NCBI GenBank assembly: GCA_963716585.1
Contig: CAVQTN010000004.1
Span: forward strand, 620,001 to 684,000
From: JAICUY01 sp963716585
Lineage (GTDB): Bacteria; Chloroflexota; Limnocylindria; QHBO01
Direction of reading: 5' to 3'
Length of the DNA: 64,000 nucleotides
Part shown: piece after piece, positions 41,976 to 50,040 of the stretch
Numbering within the stretch: position 1 is the stretch's first letter
Layout: every line of letters begins with the position of its first letter
Notes under the pieces: model-generated
What the model was told of the DNA's origin: nothing
Database searches by the model: none
The model's input: only the letters and a program-made list of their open reading frames with translations
Position numbers and translations under genes: made by a program

Positions 41976-42971
41976 ATGACCGATACGACCGAACCTCTGG
42001 CCTCCGGCGAGCGCGCCCATGCCTTCGTCTTTCCGGGGCAGGGCTCCCAATACGTCGGCATGGGCGAGGCTCTCGTGGAGCGCTCCCCCGCCGCGGCACT
42101 CGCCCTGGAACGCGCCGACGCAACCCTGGGCTTTCCCCTCTCGCGGCTGATCCTCGAGGGACCGGCCGAGGAGCTCGACAGGACCGTCAACGCGCAGCCG
42201 GCCATCCTGGCGACGAGCGTCGCCTTCCTGGAAGCGATGCGCGATCAAGCGCGCGAGGCCGGCGTCGAGCTCCTGCCGCGATCGCTGGCGGGCCATTCCG
42301 CCGGACAGTACGCCGCGGCGGTGGCCGCTGACGCCATCGACTTCGCCGACGCGCTGCATCTCGTCCGCGAGCGCGGCCGAATCATGCAGGAGCGCGGCAT
42401 CGAGGGCGGCATGGGCGCCGTCATCGGGCTCACCGACGAGCAGGTCGACGAAATCGTCGAGCAGGCGCGTGAGCACGGCGAGATCTCGGTGGCCAACGAC
42501 AATGCACCCGGACAGATCGTCCTGTCGGGCGTGATCCCGGCGCTCGTGTTCGCCCTCGAGATGAGCAAGACGGTCGGTGCACGTCGGGCCGTGCGACTGA
42601 CCGTCAGCGTCGCCAGCCACTCCCCGTTGATGCGCCGCGCGCGCGAGGAGTTCAGCGGCATCCTGGCCAAGGTTCCCTTCCGCGAGCCCAGCGTACCAAT
42701 GCTCGGCAATGTCCACGCCAGCGTCATCCATACGGCCGAGGGGCTGCGCAACGAGCTTTCCGACCACCTCGTCCACGGCGTGCAGTGGACCGACACCGTG
42801 CGGCGCATGGTCAGCGATGGGGTCACTGACTTCGTGGAGATCGGCCCCGGGCGCGTCTTGACCGGCCTCATCAAGCGCATCAGCCCGCTGTCGCACACCC
42901 ATGCGACGGATGCGCCGCGTCCCGACGGCTCCGGCTTCTGGCTGCCAAACGCCGCTGAGGACGAGGCGTGA
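41976..42971 (+). CDS. fabD: Malonyl-CoA:ACP transacylase
   Basis: A 331-residue enzyme that loads malonyl groups onto acyl carrier protein for fatty-acid synthesis. It has FVFPGQGSQYVGMGEAL, the catalytic Ser in LAGHSAGQYAAAVAA, the Arg in LVRERGRIMQERG, and the catalytic His in VASHSPLM. A short C-terminal tail after FVEIGPGRVLTGLIKRI is extra. It overlaps the first fabF gene by 4 bases. No acpP or fabH gene is in the window. Confidence 0.94.
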   Translation: MTDTTEPLASGERAHAFVFPGQGSQYVGMGEALVERSPAAALALERADATLGFPLSRLILEGPAEELDRTVNAQPAILATSVAFLEAMRDQAREAGVELLPRSLAGHSAGQYAAAVAADAIDFADALHLVRERGRIMQERGIEGGMGAVIGLTDEQVDEIVEQAREHGEISVANDNAPGQIVLSGVIPALVFALEMSKTVGARRAVRLTVSVASHSPLMRRAREEFSGILAKVPFREPSVPMLGNVHASVIHTAEGLRNELSDHLVHGVQWTDTVRRMVSDGVTDFVEIGPGRVLTGLIKRISPLSHTHATDAPRPDGSGFWLPNAAEDEA

Positions 42972-44248
42972 GCCAGCGCCGGGTGGTGGTCACCGGCCTC
43001 GGAACGGTCTCACCGGTCGGCATCGGTCTCGAGGCCACGTGGGACTCGCTCGTCAACGGCCGGTCGGGGATCGCCGACATCACCCTGTTCGACACGACCG
43101 ACTACCCGATCCACGTCGCCGGCGAGGTCACCGGCTTCGACGCGACACAGTACATGGAGCCCAAGGATGTCCGGCGCCACGACCGCAACACCCATCTCGC
43201 GGTGGCCGCCACCGGTGAGGCGCTGCGCAACGCCGGCCTGCTGCGCGAGGACAACCACCTCGTCGACGTGAACCCGGACCGCTTCGGCATGGTGTTCGGC
43301 ACCGGCATCGGCGGGATCGGGATGATGAGCGACGGAATCAAGACCCTGCTCGAGCGCGGGCCATCCCGCGTGAGCCCGTTCCTGCTGCCCCACATGCTGC
43401 CCGACTCGGCATCTGGCCAGGTGGCCATCGAGTACGGGCTGCGCGGCCCGAACATGGCGGTCGTCAGCGCGTGCGCCACCGGCGGGCACGCCATCGGCGA
43501 GGCGATGGAGACGATCGTGCGCGGCCAGGCGGACCTCATGCTCGGCGCCGGAACCGAGGCGGTCATCGTGCCGCTCGCCTTTGCCGGCTTCAGCCAGATG
43601 AAGGCGCTCGGCTCCCCGATCGACCCGGATACCGGCGCGTACGACCCCACCATCGCCTCGCGGCCGTTCGACGCGACGCGCGACGGCTTCGTCGTCAGCG
43701 AAGGCAGCGCCGTGCTGGTGCTCGAGGAGCTGGAACATGCCCGGGCTCGCGGCGCCACGCTGATCGCCGAGGTGATCGGCTACGGCTCCTCCGCCGACGC
43801 CTACCACATGGTCCAGCCGGCCGACCTCGGCGAGGGCGGCCAGCGGGCCATGCGCGCCGCGCTGAAGCGCGCAGGCATCGGTCCCGACGAGGTCGACTAC
43901 ATCAACCCGCACGGCACCAGCACGCCGCTCAACGACCGATACGAGACACTCGCCATCGAATCCGTCTTCGGCGAGCATGCCAGGCAGATCGCCGTCTCGT
44001 CCACCAAGTCGATGACCGGTCACCTGATGGGCGCGGCCGGCACGCTCGAGGGTCTCGTCTGCGCCATGGTCATTCGCACCGGCTGCATCCCGCCGACGAT
44101 CAATTACCGCCACCCGGATCCTGAGCTGACCCTCGACTACGTGCCGAATGTCGCCCGCTCGGCCAACGTGCAGGTCGCCCTCTCGAACTCGATGGGCCTG
44201 GGCGGCCACAACTCGACGGTGATCCTGCGCCGCGTCGATGAGCGCTGA
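42968..44248 (+). CDS. fabF: Beta-ketoacyl-ACP synthase II, first copy
   Basis: A 426-residue condensing enzyme. The catalytic triad is complete: Cys in VVSACATGGHAIGEA, His in INPHGTSTPLND and His in KSMTGHLMGAAG. Family start RRVVVTGLGTVSPVGIGLEA is present. It extends acyl-ACP by two carbons in the cytoplasm. GTG 42968 overlaps fabD. A second complete fabF follows with an 11-base overlap; both have the active Cys, so neither is a chain-length-factor-type partner. Confidence 0.93.
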   Translation: MSQRRVVVTGLGTVSPVGIGLEATWDSLVNGRSGIADITLFDTTDYPIHVAGEVTGFDATQYMEPKDVRRHDRNTHLAVAATGEALRNAGLLREDNHLVDVNPDRFGMVFGTGIGGIGMMSDGIKTLLERGPSRVSPFLLPHMLPDSASGQVAIEYGLRGPNMAVVSACATGGHAIGEAMETIVRGQADLMLGAGTEAVIVPLAFAGFSQMKALGSPIDPDTGAYDPTIASRPFDATRDGFVVSEGSAVLVLEELEHARARGATLIAEVIGYGSSADAYHMVQPADLGEGGQRAMRAALKRAGIGPDEVDYINPHGTSTPLNDRYETLAIESVFGEHARQIAVSSTKSMTGHLMGAAGTLEGLVCAMVIRTGCIPPTINYRHPDPELTLDYVPNVARSANVQVALSNSMGLGGHNSTVILRRVDER

Positions 44249-45485
44249 GGATCGCCGGGCGGTTGTCACCGGGATTGGGGCCATCACGCCCATCGGCAAC
44301 GATGCGGCGACGTACTGGCGCAACCTTTTGGCCGGGGTGAGCGGTGTGGCGCGCATTGCCGCCTACGATTCATCCGCCGAGGAGGTCCAGATCGCCGCCG
44401 AGGTCAAGGGCTTCGACTCGAAGGACTTCATCGACTTCAAGTCCGCCCGACGCATGAGCCGGTTCAGCCAGCTGGCGGTCGCCGCGGCGGGCCAGGCGAT
44501 CGCCGACGCCGGCCTGGACGTGACCGATGCGAACCGCAACGAGATCGCGGTGGTGGTCAACACCGGTGGCGGCGGCATCGGCGAGGTGGCCCTCGGCGAG
44601 CGCGTCTTCGCTGCACAGGGCGGCAAACGGGTCAGCCCGTTCATGGTGCCGATGCTGTCCCCGTCGATGGCGGCCTGCCAGATCAGCATCCAGAACCACC
44701 TCGGTGGGCCGGTGGTCACCAGCGTGGCGGCCTGCGCTTCGGGCGTACAGGCCTTTGTCGAGGCCCAGCGCATGATCGAGCACGGCGACGCCGACGTGGT
44801 GATCGCCGGCGGGACGGAGAGCGCCATCCTGCCGGTCGCCTTCGCGGCCCTGGCGAACATGGGCGCCCTGTCGAAGCGCAACGCCGAGCCGGAACGTGCC
44901 TCGCGTCCCTTCGACGCCGGCCGCGACGGGTTCGTCTTCGGCGAGGGAGCGGCCGTCATGGTCGTCGAAACGGCCGAGCATGCCGCCCGACGCGGAGCCA
45001 CCATCCTCGCCGAGATCGGGGGTGGCGGGCTGACCGCGGACGCGTTTCACATCTCTGCCCCCGACCCCTCGGGAAGTGGCGCCGCCCGGGCAATGACGCG
45101 CGCGCTGCGCGACGCCGGCATGGCGCCGGAAGAGATCGATTACGTCGCGGCGCACGGCACGTCGACCCAGCTCAACGACGCGACGGAGACGAAGGCCATC
45201 CGCGGCGCTTTCGGTCCACACGCCGACCGCCTGGCCGTCAGCTCCAACAAGAGCATGATCGGCCACACCCTGGGCGCCGCCGGCGCAATGAGCGCCGTGG
45301 CAGCGGTGCTCGCCATCCGCGATGGAATGATCCCGCCGACGATCAACTACGAGACCCCGGATCCTGCCTGCGACCTGGACTACGTGCCGAACGTCGCGCG
45401 GCAGGCGACGGTGAACGCGGCGATGGTCAACGGCTTCGGCTTCGGCGGGCAGAACGCGGTGGCGATCTTCCGCAGGTACGCATAG
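44238..45485 (+). CDS. fabF: Beta-ketoacyl-ACP synthase II, second copy
   Basis: A 415-residue condensing enzyme, clearly diverged from the copy before it. The triad is complete: Cys in SVAACASGVQAFVEA, His in VAAHGTSTQLND and His in NKSMIGHTLGAAG. It begins at ATG 44238, inside the end of the first copy. It may differ in chain length or unsaturated/branched substrate from its neighbour. Confidence 0.93.
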   Translation: MSAEDRRAVVTGIGAITPIGNDAATYWRNLLAGVSGVARIAAYDSSAEEVQIAAEVKGFDSKDFIDFKSARRMSRFSQLAVAAAGQAIADAGLDVTDANRNEIAVVVNTGGGGIGEVALGERVFAAQGGKRVSPFMVPMLSPSMAACQISIQNHLGGPVVTSVAACASGVQAFVEAQRMIEHGDADVVIAGGTESAILPVAFAALANMGALSKRNAEPERASRPFDAGRDGFVFGEGAAVMVVETAEHAARRGATILAEIGGGGLTADAFHISAPDPSGSGAARAMTRALRDAGMAPEEIDYVAAHGTSTQLNDATETKAIRGAFGPHADRLAVSSNKSMIGHTLGAAGAMSAVAAVLAIRDGMIPPTINYETPDPACDLDYVPNVARQATVNAAMVNGFGFGGQNAVAIFRRYA

Positions 45486-45506
45486 CGCCCGGACCTTCGA
45501 GCCGCT

Positions 45507-45522
45507 GCCGCGGCGCCGCGGC
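45507..45522. repeat. Perfect 16-base palindrome after the fab operon
   Basis: GCCGCGGCGCCGCGGC lies 21 bases after the second fabF stop. It can form a strong hairpin, but no T run follows, so an intrinsic terminator is doubtful; an operator or a Rho-linked pause site is possible. Confidence 0.35.
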
Positions 45523-45543
45523 GGGGCCTAGGCTGCAGGTCAG

Positions 45544-46011
45544 ATGACCGAGATCAACGGGCTGCGCCTCGCCTACCGCGGCTTCATCACCGGGCTGGCG
45601 GCCGGCTACGTCTGGCTGGCGATGGGCATGGCCGCGTCCGGGCTGTTCCTCGGTGACCCGCTCGCACCGCTTCGACCGATCGCGGCAGCGGTCTCGCCCG
45701 CCGCAACCGCCCCGGAAGTGGCGCTGGTCATCGGCCTGATGGTCGTGCAGGCCACCGGTGGTCTGATGGGTATCTGTTTCGCCTACTTCTTTGCGCGCTT
45801 CTTCACCGTTCGCGGAACGCTGCTGGCGGCCGCTCCGGCGTTCACCCTGCTCGCCTGGGCGCTGCTGCACGCCGGTCTGTCCGGCCTGACCAGCGTGCCC
45901 GCCGGCCTGGCGCCGATCTCGGCGCTTGCCTGCCTGGGCTATGGCCTGCTGCTGGGGGTCGGGGTTCCGGTGCGCAGCCAGGTCGTCCGCGCTCAATCGC
46001 CGGTGATGTAG
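45544..46011 (+). CDS. Unknown four-helix membrane protein
   Basis: A 155-residue protein with four hydrophobic helices (GFITGLAAGYVWLAMGMAAS, ALVIGLMVVQATGGLMGICF, TLLAAAPAFTLLAWALLHAG, ISALACLGYGLLLGVGVPV). No motif points to a family. It begins at ATG 45544 after a TAGGCT hexamer and overlaps the end of the convergent NUDIX gene by 19 bases. Confidence 0.65.
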   Translation: MTEINGLRLAYRGFITGLAAGYVWLAMGMAASGLFLGDPLAPLRPIAAAVSPAATAPEVALVIGLMVVQATGGLMGICFAYFFARFFTVRGTLLAAAPAFTLLAWALLHAGLSGLTSVPAGLAPISALACLGYGLLLGVGVPVRSQVVRAQSPVM

Positions 46012-46577
46012 AGCTCGGGCACGTGTCGGGGACCGCGAGCGGGCAATGACGCGACCCAGTCGCGCAACGCCGACTCGGTGGTGCTGAACGCGAGCTCGGC
46101 CCACGGAATCTCGTCCGGCCCGAAGGCACGCACCTCGCTCGTCTCGGCGCCGGGCAGCGGCTCGCCGCCAACGACGCTCGCCTCGTAGATAAGCGTCACC
46201 ACCCCGGCGTGCGGCCGCGAGTAGGCGCCGATCAGGCGGCCGACCTCAACGAGCAGCTGCGTCTCCTCCTCCGTCTCGCGCCGTGCGCCTTCCTGGGTCG
46301 CCTCGCCCAGCTCCAGGAACCCACCGGGATAGCTCCACTTGCCGCGGGCGGGCTGAATGTCGCGGCGGGCGAGATGGACACGGCCGTCGGCCACCGGCAA
46401 CGTGCCGACCACCATCCGGGGGTTGCGCCAGGTCACGTGCCCGTTGGGGCAGACGAGCCGCGGCCGGTGATCGTCCTCGAGGATCTGCGCGGTCACGCGT
46501 TCGCCGCATGCGGGGCAGAAGCGCGGCTCCTCGCCGAGGCTCAACGGATACTGGGACGTGGCGTCGCGATGCGGCAT
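45993..46577 (-). CDS. NUDIX hydrolase with zinc ribbon
   Basis: A 194-residue NUDIX enzyme. An N-terminal zinc ribbon (FCPACGERVTAQ and LVCPNGHVTW) precedes the NUDIX domain, whose box is complete: GGFLELGEATQEGARRETEEE. This layout is that of NudC-like NADH pyrophosphatases or related DUF4743-type enzymes, but the NudC SQPWPFPxS signature is not present. ATG 46577 is chosen because TAGCAT lies 7 bases before it (leaderless); ATG 46586 is the alternative. Confidence 0.88.
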   Translation of the reverse strand: MPHRDATSQYPLSLGEEPRFCPACGERVTAQILEDDHRPRLVCPNGHVTWRNPRMVVGTLPVADGRVHLARRDIQPARGKWSYPGGFLELGEATQEGARRETEEETQLLVEVGRLIGAYSRPHAGVVTLIYEASVVGGEPLPGAETSEVRAFGPDEIPWAELAFSTTESALRDWVASLPARGPRHVPELYITGD

Positions 46578-46649
46578 CGGTCCCATGCTAGCGGGACGGA
46601 CGCCGGGGACAGGCCACCCGGCGCCGGCCGAGGCGCCAGCCGGCATCGG

Positions 46650-46655
46650 TACAAT
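46650..46655 (+). promoter_or_regulatory. -10 element of the cysS operon
   Basis: TACAAT ends 7 bases before ATG 46663, which would put the transcription start at or next to the start codon, a leaderless mRNA. Confidence 0.5.
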
Positions 46656-46662
46656 GCGAGGC

Positions 46663-46869
46663 ATGACGCACGACACCGGTGAACCGATGAGGCTCGATCT
46701 GACCGCCCCCGAGCGCGACCTGCTGCTCAACATCCTCGAAGACGAGCTCGGCAGCCTCAAGGGCGAGATCTACAAGACCGAGACCCGGGACTACAAGGAG
46801 CAGCTCAAGGGCCGCGAGAGCACGCTGGTGGCGCTCATCGAGCGGCTGCAGCCTTCGGCGGCCGGCTGA
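46663..46869 (+). CDS. 68-residue helical protein before cysS
   Basis: A small soluble protein. After a short N-terminus it is all helix and charged: LDLTAPERDLLLNILEDELG, then KGEIYKTETRDYKEQLKGRE and a last LVALIERLQ. This form is seen in small conserved proteins of actinobacteria and Chloroflexota without known role. ATG 46663 is chosen from the leaderless promoter; ATG 46687 is an alternative. It ends 8 bases before cysS and is probably co-transcribed with it. Confidence 0.7.
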   Translation: MTHDTGEPMRLDLTAPERDLLLNILEDELGSLKGEIYKTETRDYKEQLKGRESTLVALIERLQPSAAG

Positions 46870-46877
46870 CGCAGCCG

Positions 46878-48293
46878 ATGCCCGATGCGCTCCCGGAGGT
46901 CCGGCTCTACAACTCCCTGACGCGGTCGCTCGAGCTGCTGCAGCCCAACCAGCCCGGGCGCGTCGGCATCTACACCTGCGGCCCCACGGTCTACCGCTAT
47001 GCGCATATCGGGAACGTGCGCAGCTTCCTGTTTCCTGACCTGCTCCGCCGGACGCTCGAGTATCTCGGCTACGAGGTGCGCCACGTCAAGAACATCACGG
47101 ACGTCGGGCACATGCGCGACGATACCGACCAGGACCGCATGGAGCTGGCAGCCGAAACCGAGGGAAGGTCCCCCGCCGAGATCGCGGAGTTCTACACGCA
47201 GGCCTGGTTGGCGGACGAGGCGGCCATCAACATCCTGCCGGCCCACGTCTACCCCAGGGCGACCGAGCACATCGATCCGATGATCGACCTGACGCAGATC
47301 CTGATCGACAAGGGCCTTGCCTACCAGGCGAACGGCAACGTCTACTTCGACGTGAGCGAGTTCCCCGACTACGGCAAGCTCTCGGGACAGCGGATCGACG
47401 CGATGCAGGCCGGGCACCGGGTCGAGATCGAGGCCGACAAGCACGACCAGGAAGATTTTGCGCTGTGGAAGGCGGCCGGCGAGCATCGGCTCATGCACTG
47501 GCCGTCGCCGTGGGGCCCAGGCTTCCCCGGGTGGCACATCGAGTGCTCGGCGATGAGCCTGGTGCATCTCGGCGAGCGGGTGGACATCCACACCGGGGGG
47601 ATCGACAACAAGTTTCCGCACCACGAGGATGAGATCGCGCAGTCGGAGGGTGCTCTGGGCCACCAGGTCGTCAACATCTGGCTGCACGGCGAGTTCCTGA
47701 CCCTCAACGACGCCAAGATGGCCAAGTCGGCCGGCAACATCATCCGCGTCACCGACCTGCCATCGAAGGGCTTCGAGCCGCTCGCCTTCCGTCACCTGGC
47801 GCTGCAGGCGCACTATCGATCGAAGCTGGATTTCACCGAGGAAGCGATGCATGGCGCTGCGGCCGGCCTGGCGCGGCTGCGCCGCGCGGCGTCCGCCGCC
47901 TCGCAGACCGACGCCGCTGCAGTGGACCTCCGCGCGGCGCCGATGGCCGGCTACCGCCGCCGCTTCGCCGAGACAATCGCCGAAGACCTGTCCACGCCTC
48001 GGGCATTGGCGATCGCGCACGAGGTCGCTTCGACCTCCGAGCTGAACGATGCCCAGCGGCGCGCGCTGTTGACAGACTTCGACCGGGTCCTGGGGCTGGA
48101 TCTCACCGCCGCGCCGGAGGCCGCATCCGCTGATCTGCCCGATGGTGCCCCGCAGATGCTCGAGCAGCGCGCCGCGGCCCGCGCCGCGCGCGACTACGAG
48201 ACCGCCGACGCGCTGCGCGACGACCTCGCCGCATTGGGCGTCGAAGTTCGCGACACCCCGGCGGGACAGGAGTGGCGCCTGCTGCGCCAGTGA
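46878..48293 (+). CDS. cysS: Cysteinyl-tRNA synthetase
   Basis: A 471-residue class I synthetase. HIGH motif region YTCGPTVYRYAHIGNVRSF holds the first zinc Cys; the further zinc ligands are in GWHIECSAMSLVHLG and FPHHEDEIAQSEG; the KMSKS loop reads MAKSAGNIIRV. The C-terminal DALR-type anticodon part follows (RARRAASAA, then ARAARDYETADALRDDLAAL). Full length. I see no T-box or other leader element before it. Confidence 0.96.
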   Translation: MPDALPEVRLYNSLTRSLELLQPNQPGRVGIYTCGPTVYRYAHIGNVRSFLFPDLLRRTLEYLGYEVRHVKNITDVGHMRDDTDQDRMELAAETEGRSPAEIAEFYTQAWLADEAAINILPAHVYPRATEHIDPMIDLTQILIDKGLAYQANGNVYFDVSEFPDYGKLSGQRIDAMQAGHRVEIEADKHDQEDFALWKAAGEHRLMHWPSPWGPGFPGWHIECSAMSLVHLGERVDIHTGGIDNKFPHHEDEIAQSEGALGHQVVNIWLHGEFLTLNDAKMAKSAGNIIRVTDLPSKGFEPLAFRHLALQAHYRSKLDFTEEAMHGAAAGLARLRRAASAASQTDAAAVDLRAAPMAGYRRRFAETIAEDLSTPRALAIAHEVASTSELNDAQRRALLTDFDRVLGLDLTAAPEAASADLPDGAPQMLEQRAAARAARDYETADALRDDLAALGVEVRDTPAGQEWRLLRQ

Positions 48294-48308
48294 TCGTCCT
48301 GCGGAGGC

Positions 48309-49025
48309 TCAGCGGTCGGGAATGCGCAACCGCGTTCCGATGGACAGGTTCTGCGGATCGTCGACCCGGTCACGATTGGCGTCGTAGATGACCTGCCACA
48401 GCGCGTCGTCGCCGTAGACCCGGGCCGCCACGGCACGCAGCGTGTCGCCGGGGCGCACGACGTAGAGCCGTGATGCAGCGACGTCGCCGGTCGGAGCCGG
48501 AGTCGCCGTCGTCACGACCCTCTGCTCTGCGGCCGGGTTGGCGGCCGGCACCAGCATCACATCCTTCAGCGTCAGGTCCACAGCCCACGCCCCGAACATG
48601 GCGCCGATGGCCAACAGGGTGGCCAGCACCACGCGGAACCCGAAATCCTCCGTCGCGAAGCGTGCGGCTCGCTTCGCGCCGTGGGCGGTCGCGGTGATTC
48701 GCCGCGGCGCGCGGGCCTGGCGCCCGACCGGCACCGGCCCGGCAGCGACCGTCGGTCGCGCACGCACGATCGGCCTGAGCGCCGGCGGCGGCATGCTTCG
48801 CACCTGGGAGGGCGCGAGTGTGCTGTGGATGGCGACGCCTCGCGAAACCCTCGAAACCGTGCCGGCCGGGCTCATGCAGGCGCGGCACATGCCGCGTGGC
48901 GACCAGCAACGAGCGCACACGAACAGGCCGCATGACCCGCAGAACGAGAATGGCGAACCGGATTCGTCGATCGTCGGGTAGCGACCGCAGCGGTCACATG
49001 GAACGGTGGTGGTCCGAGCTGTCAT
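48309..49025 (-). CDS. Zinc-finger, membrane-helix, LysM protein (copy 1)
   Basis: A 238-residue protein of unusual order. Cysteines at 10, 13, 29, 32, 37, 40, 47 and 50 form two cytoplasmic zinc sites; a basic linker follows, then one membrane helix (VVLATLLAIGAMFGAWAVDL), and the C-terminus is a LysM domain (YVVRPGDTLRAVAARVYGDD, ANRDRVDDPQNLSIGTRLRI) that binds glycan, probably peptidoglycan, outside. It would connect the cell wall to something inside. A related gene lies 65 bases upstream on the same strand. Confidence 0.8.
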   Translation of the reverse strand: MTARTTTVPCDRCGRYPTIDESGSPFSFCGSCGLFVCARCWSPRGMCRACMSPAGTVSRVSRGVAIHSTLAPSQVRSMPPPALRPIVRARPTVAAGPVPVGRQARAPRRITATAHGAKRAARFATEDFGFRVVLATLLAIGAMFGAWAVDLTLKDVMLVPAANPAAEQRVVTTATPAPTGDVAASRLYVVRPGDTLRAVAARVYGDDALWQVIYDANRDRVDDPQNLSIGTRLRIPDR

Positions 49026-49090
49026 CGCAGGGCGCGCAGTATCCCACTGGCCCCCTCAGCGCACAAGACCGCAACGGCCGGTCGCGTCGT

Positions 49091-49972
49091 TCAGGGCGAT
49101 GGGCGATCCGGGATCCACAGGCTGCTGCCGACGGCGAGGTTCTGTGGATCGCGGATGACGGCGCGGTTGGCGGCGAGGATCAGGGGCCACAGTGACTCGT
49201 CGCCGTAGATGCGGCCGGCAATGGCGGCCAGCGTATCGCCCCTGCGCACGAAGTAGCGGCGTTGCGGTGCGACCGCCGACGGCGTCGCGACGGGCGATGG
49301 CGAGGCGAATGATGTCGACGCGGCCGATGGCGACGGCACGACCACGCTCGATGCGGCCGGCGGCACCTGCCCGCCGAGCGTGAATCCGGAGGCCAGCGCC
49401 CACGCTCCGGCGAGGACGCCCAGGCCAACCAGCGTCGCCAGGATCAGGCCGAACAGGCTTCCCTCGGTGAGCCTGTTGGCCATCCGCACGACGATCGGCT
49501 CGCGACGCCGGCGCAGCCAGCGCGGGATCACGTCATCGGGAAACGAACCAGGCCCCACCGGCAGAAGCTCGGCGTCGGGGGCTGGCTCGAGGACGCGGGC
49601 GGGCCGCGTCGGAGCAGGGAGCGCCCGGTCGGTCTCCAGCGCGGGCAATTCTGCGCGGTCCGTCGCGAGGAGGGTCCCTGCCTGGGCGTTGGCTCGCCCA
49701 GCCCGTGGGCCGCGCCGCGCCCGGGCTCTGGCCTCCCGAGCGTGGCCGCCGGCTCCCATGCGCGTGACCGATCGGGGAGCGGCGGACGCCTGCCTGGCCG
49801 CGGAGGCGCCCGCGCAGGCATCACACACGGACTCACCCTGGGACCAGCAGGTCGCGCATGCGAACAGGCCGCACGACGCACAGAACGAGAACGGCGCGTC
49901 GGCGCCTTCCTCGGTCGGCCATTGACGGCCGCACCGATCGCAGGGAACGGTGACGAGGGGTGAAGGGCTCAT
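49091..49972 (-). CDS. Zinc-finger, membrane-helix, LysM protein (copy 2)
   Basis: A 293-residue paralogue of the next gene. Cysteines at 11, 14, 31, 34, 39, 42, 50 and 53 match those of copy 1, with the shared FSFC-x-SCGLF core. A longer Arg/Ala-rich linker, a membrane helix (LFGLILATLVGLGVLAGAWA), a Ser/Pro stretch and a C-terminal LysM (YFVRRGDTLAAIAGRIYGDE, LILAANRAVIRDPQNLAVGS) follow. The conserved order suggests one duplication with kept function. The family is unknown to me. Confidence 0.8.
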   Translation of the reverse strand: MSPSPLVTVPCDRCGRQWPTEEGADAPFSFCASCGLFACATCWSQGESVCDACAGASAARQASAAPRSVTRMGAGGHAREARARARRGPRAGRANAQAGTLLATDRAELPALETDRALPAPTRPARVLEPAPDAELLPVGPGSFPDDVIPRWLRRRREPIVVRMANRLTEGSLFGLILATLVGLGVLAGAWALASGFTLGGQVPPAASSVVVPSPSAASTSFASPSPVATPSAVAPQRRYFVRRGDTLAAIAGRIYGDESLWPLILAANRAVIRDPQNLAVGSSLWIPDRPSP

Positions 49973-50040
49973 TGGCTTCGGGCTGCCGCGCAGTATCGCA
50001 TTCCGCCGATGTCCCCCACAACTCGATTCGTGGCGATCGC

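Noticed and set aside
44238..45485. The second fabF as a chain-length factor of a type II polyketide system
   Set aside because: The active-site Cys is present (chain-length factors usually have Gln), and no PKS tailoring genes are near.
45507..45522. The palindrome after fabF as an intrinsic terminator
   Set aside because: No T run follows it; I list it only as a palindrome.
46600..46877. A T-box or other leader before cysS
   Set aside because: No T-box motif or terminator hairpin is present; the interval holds a leaderless small gene.
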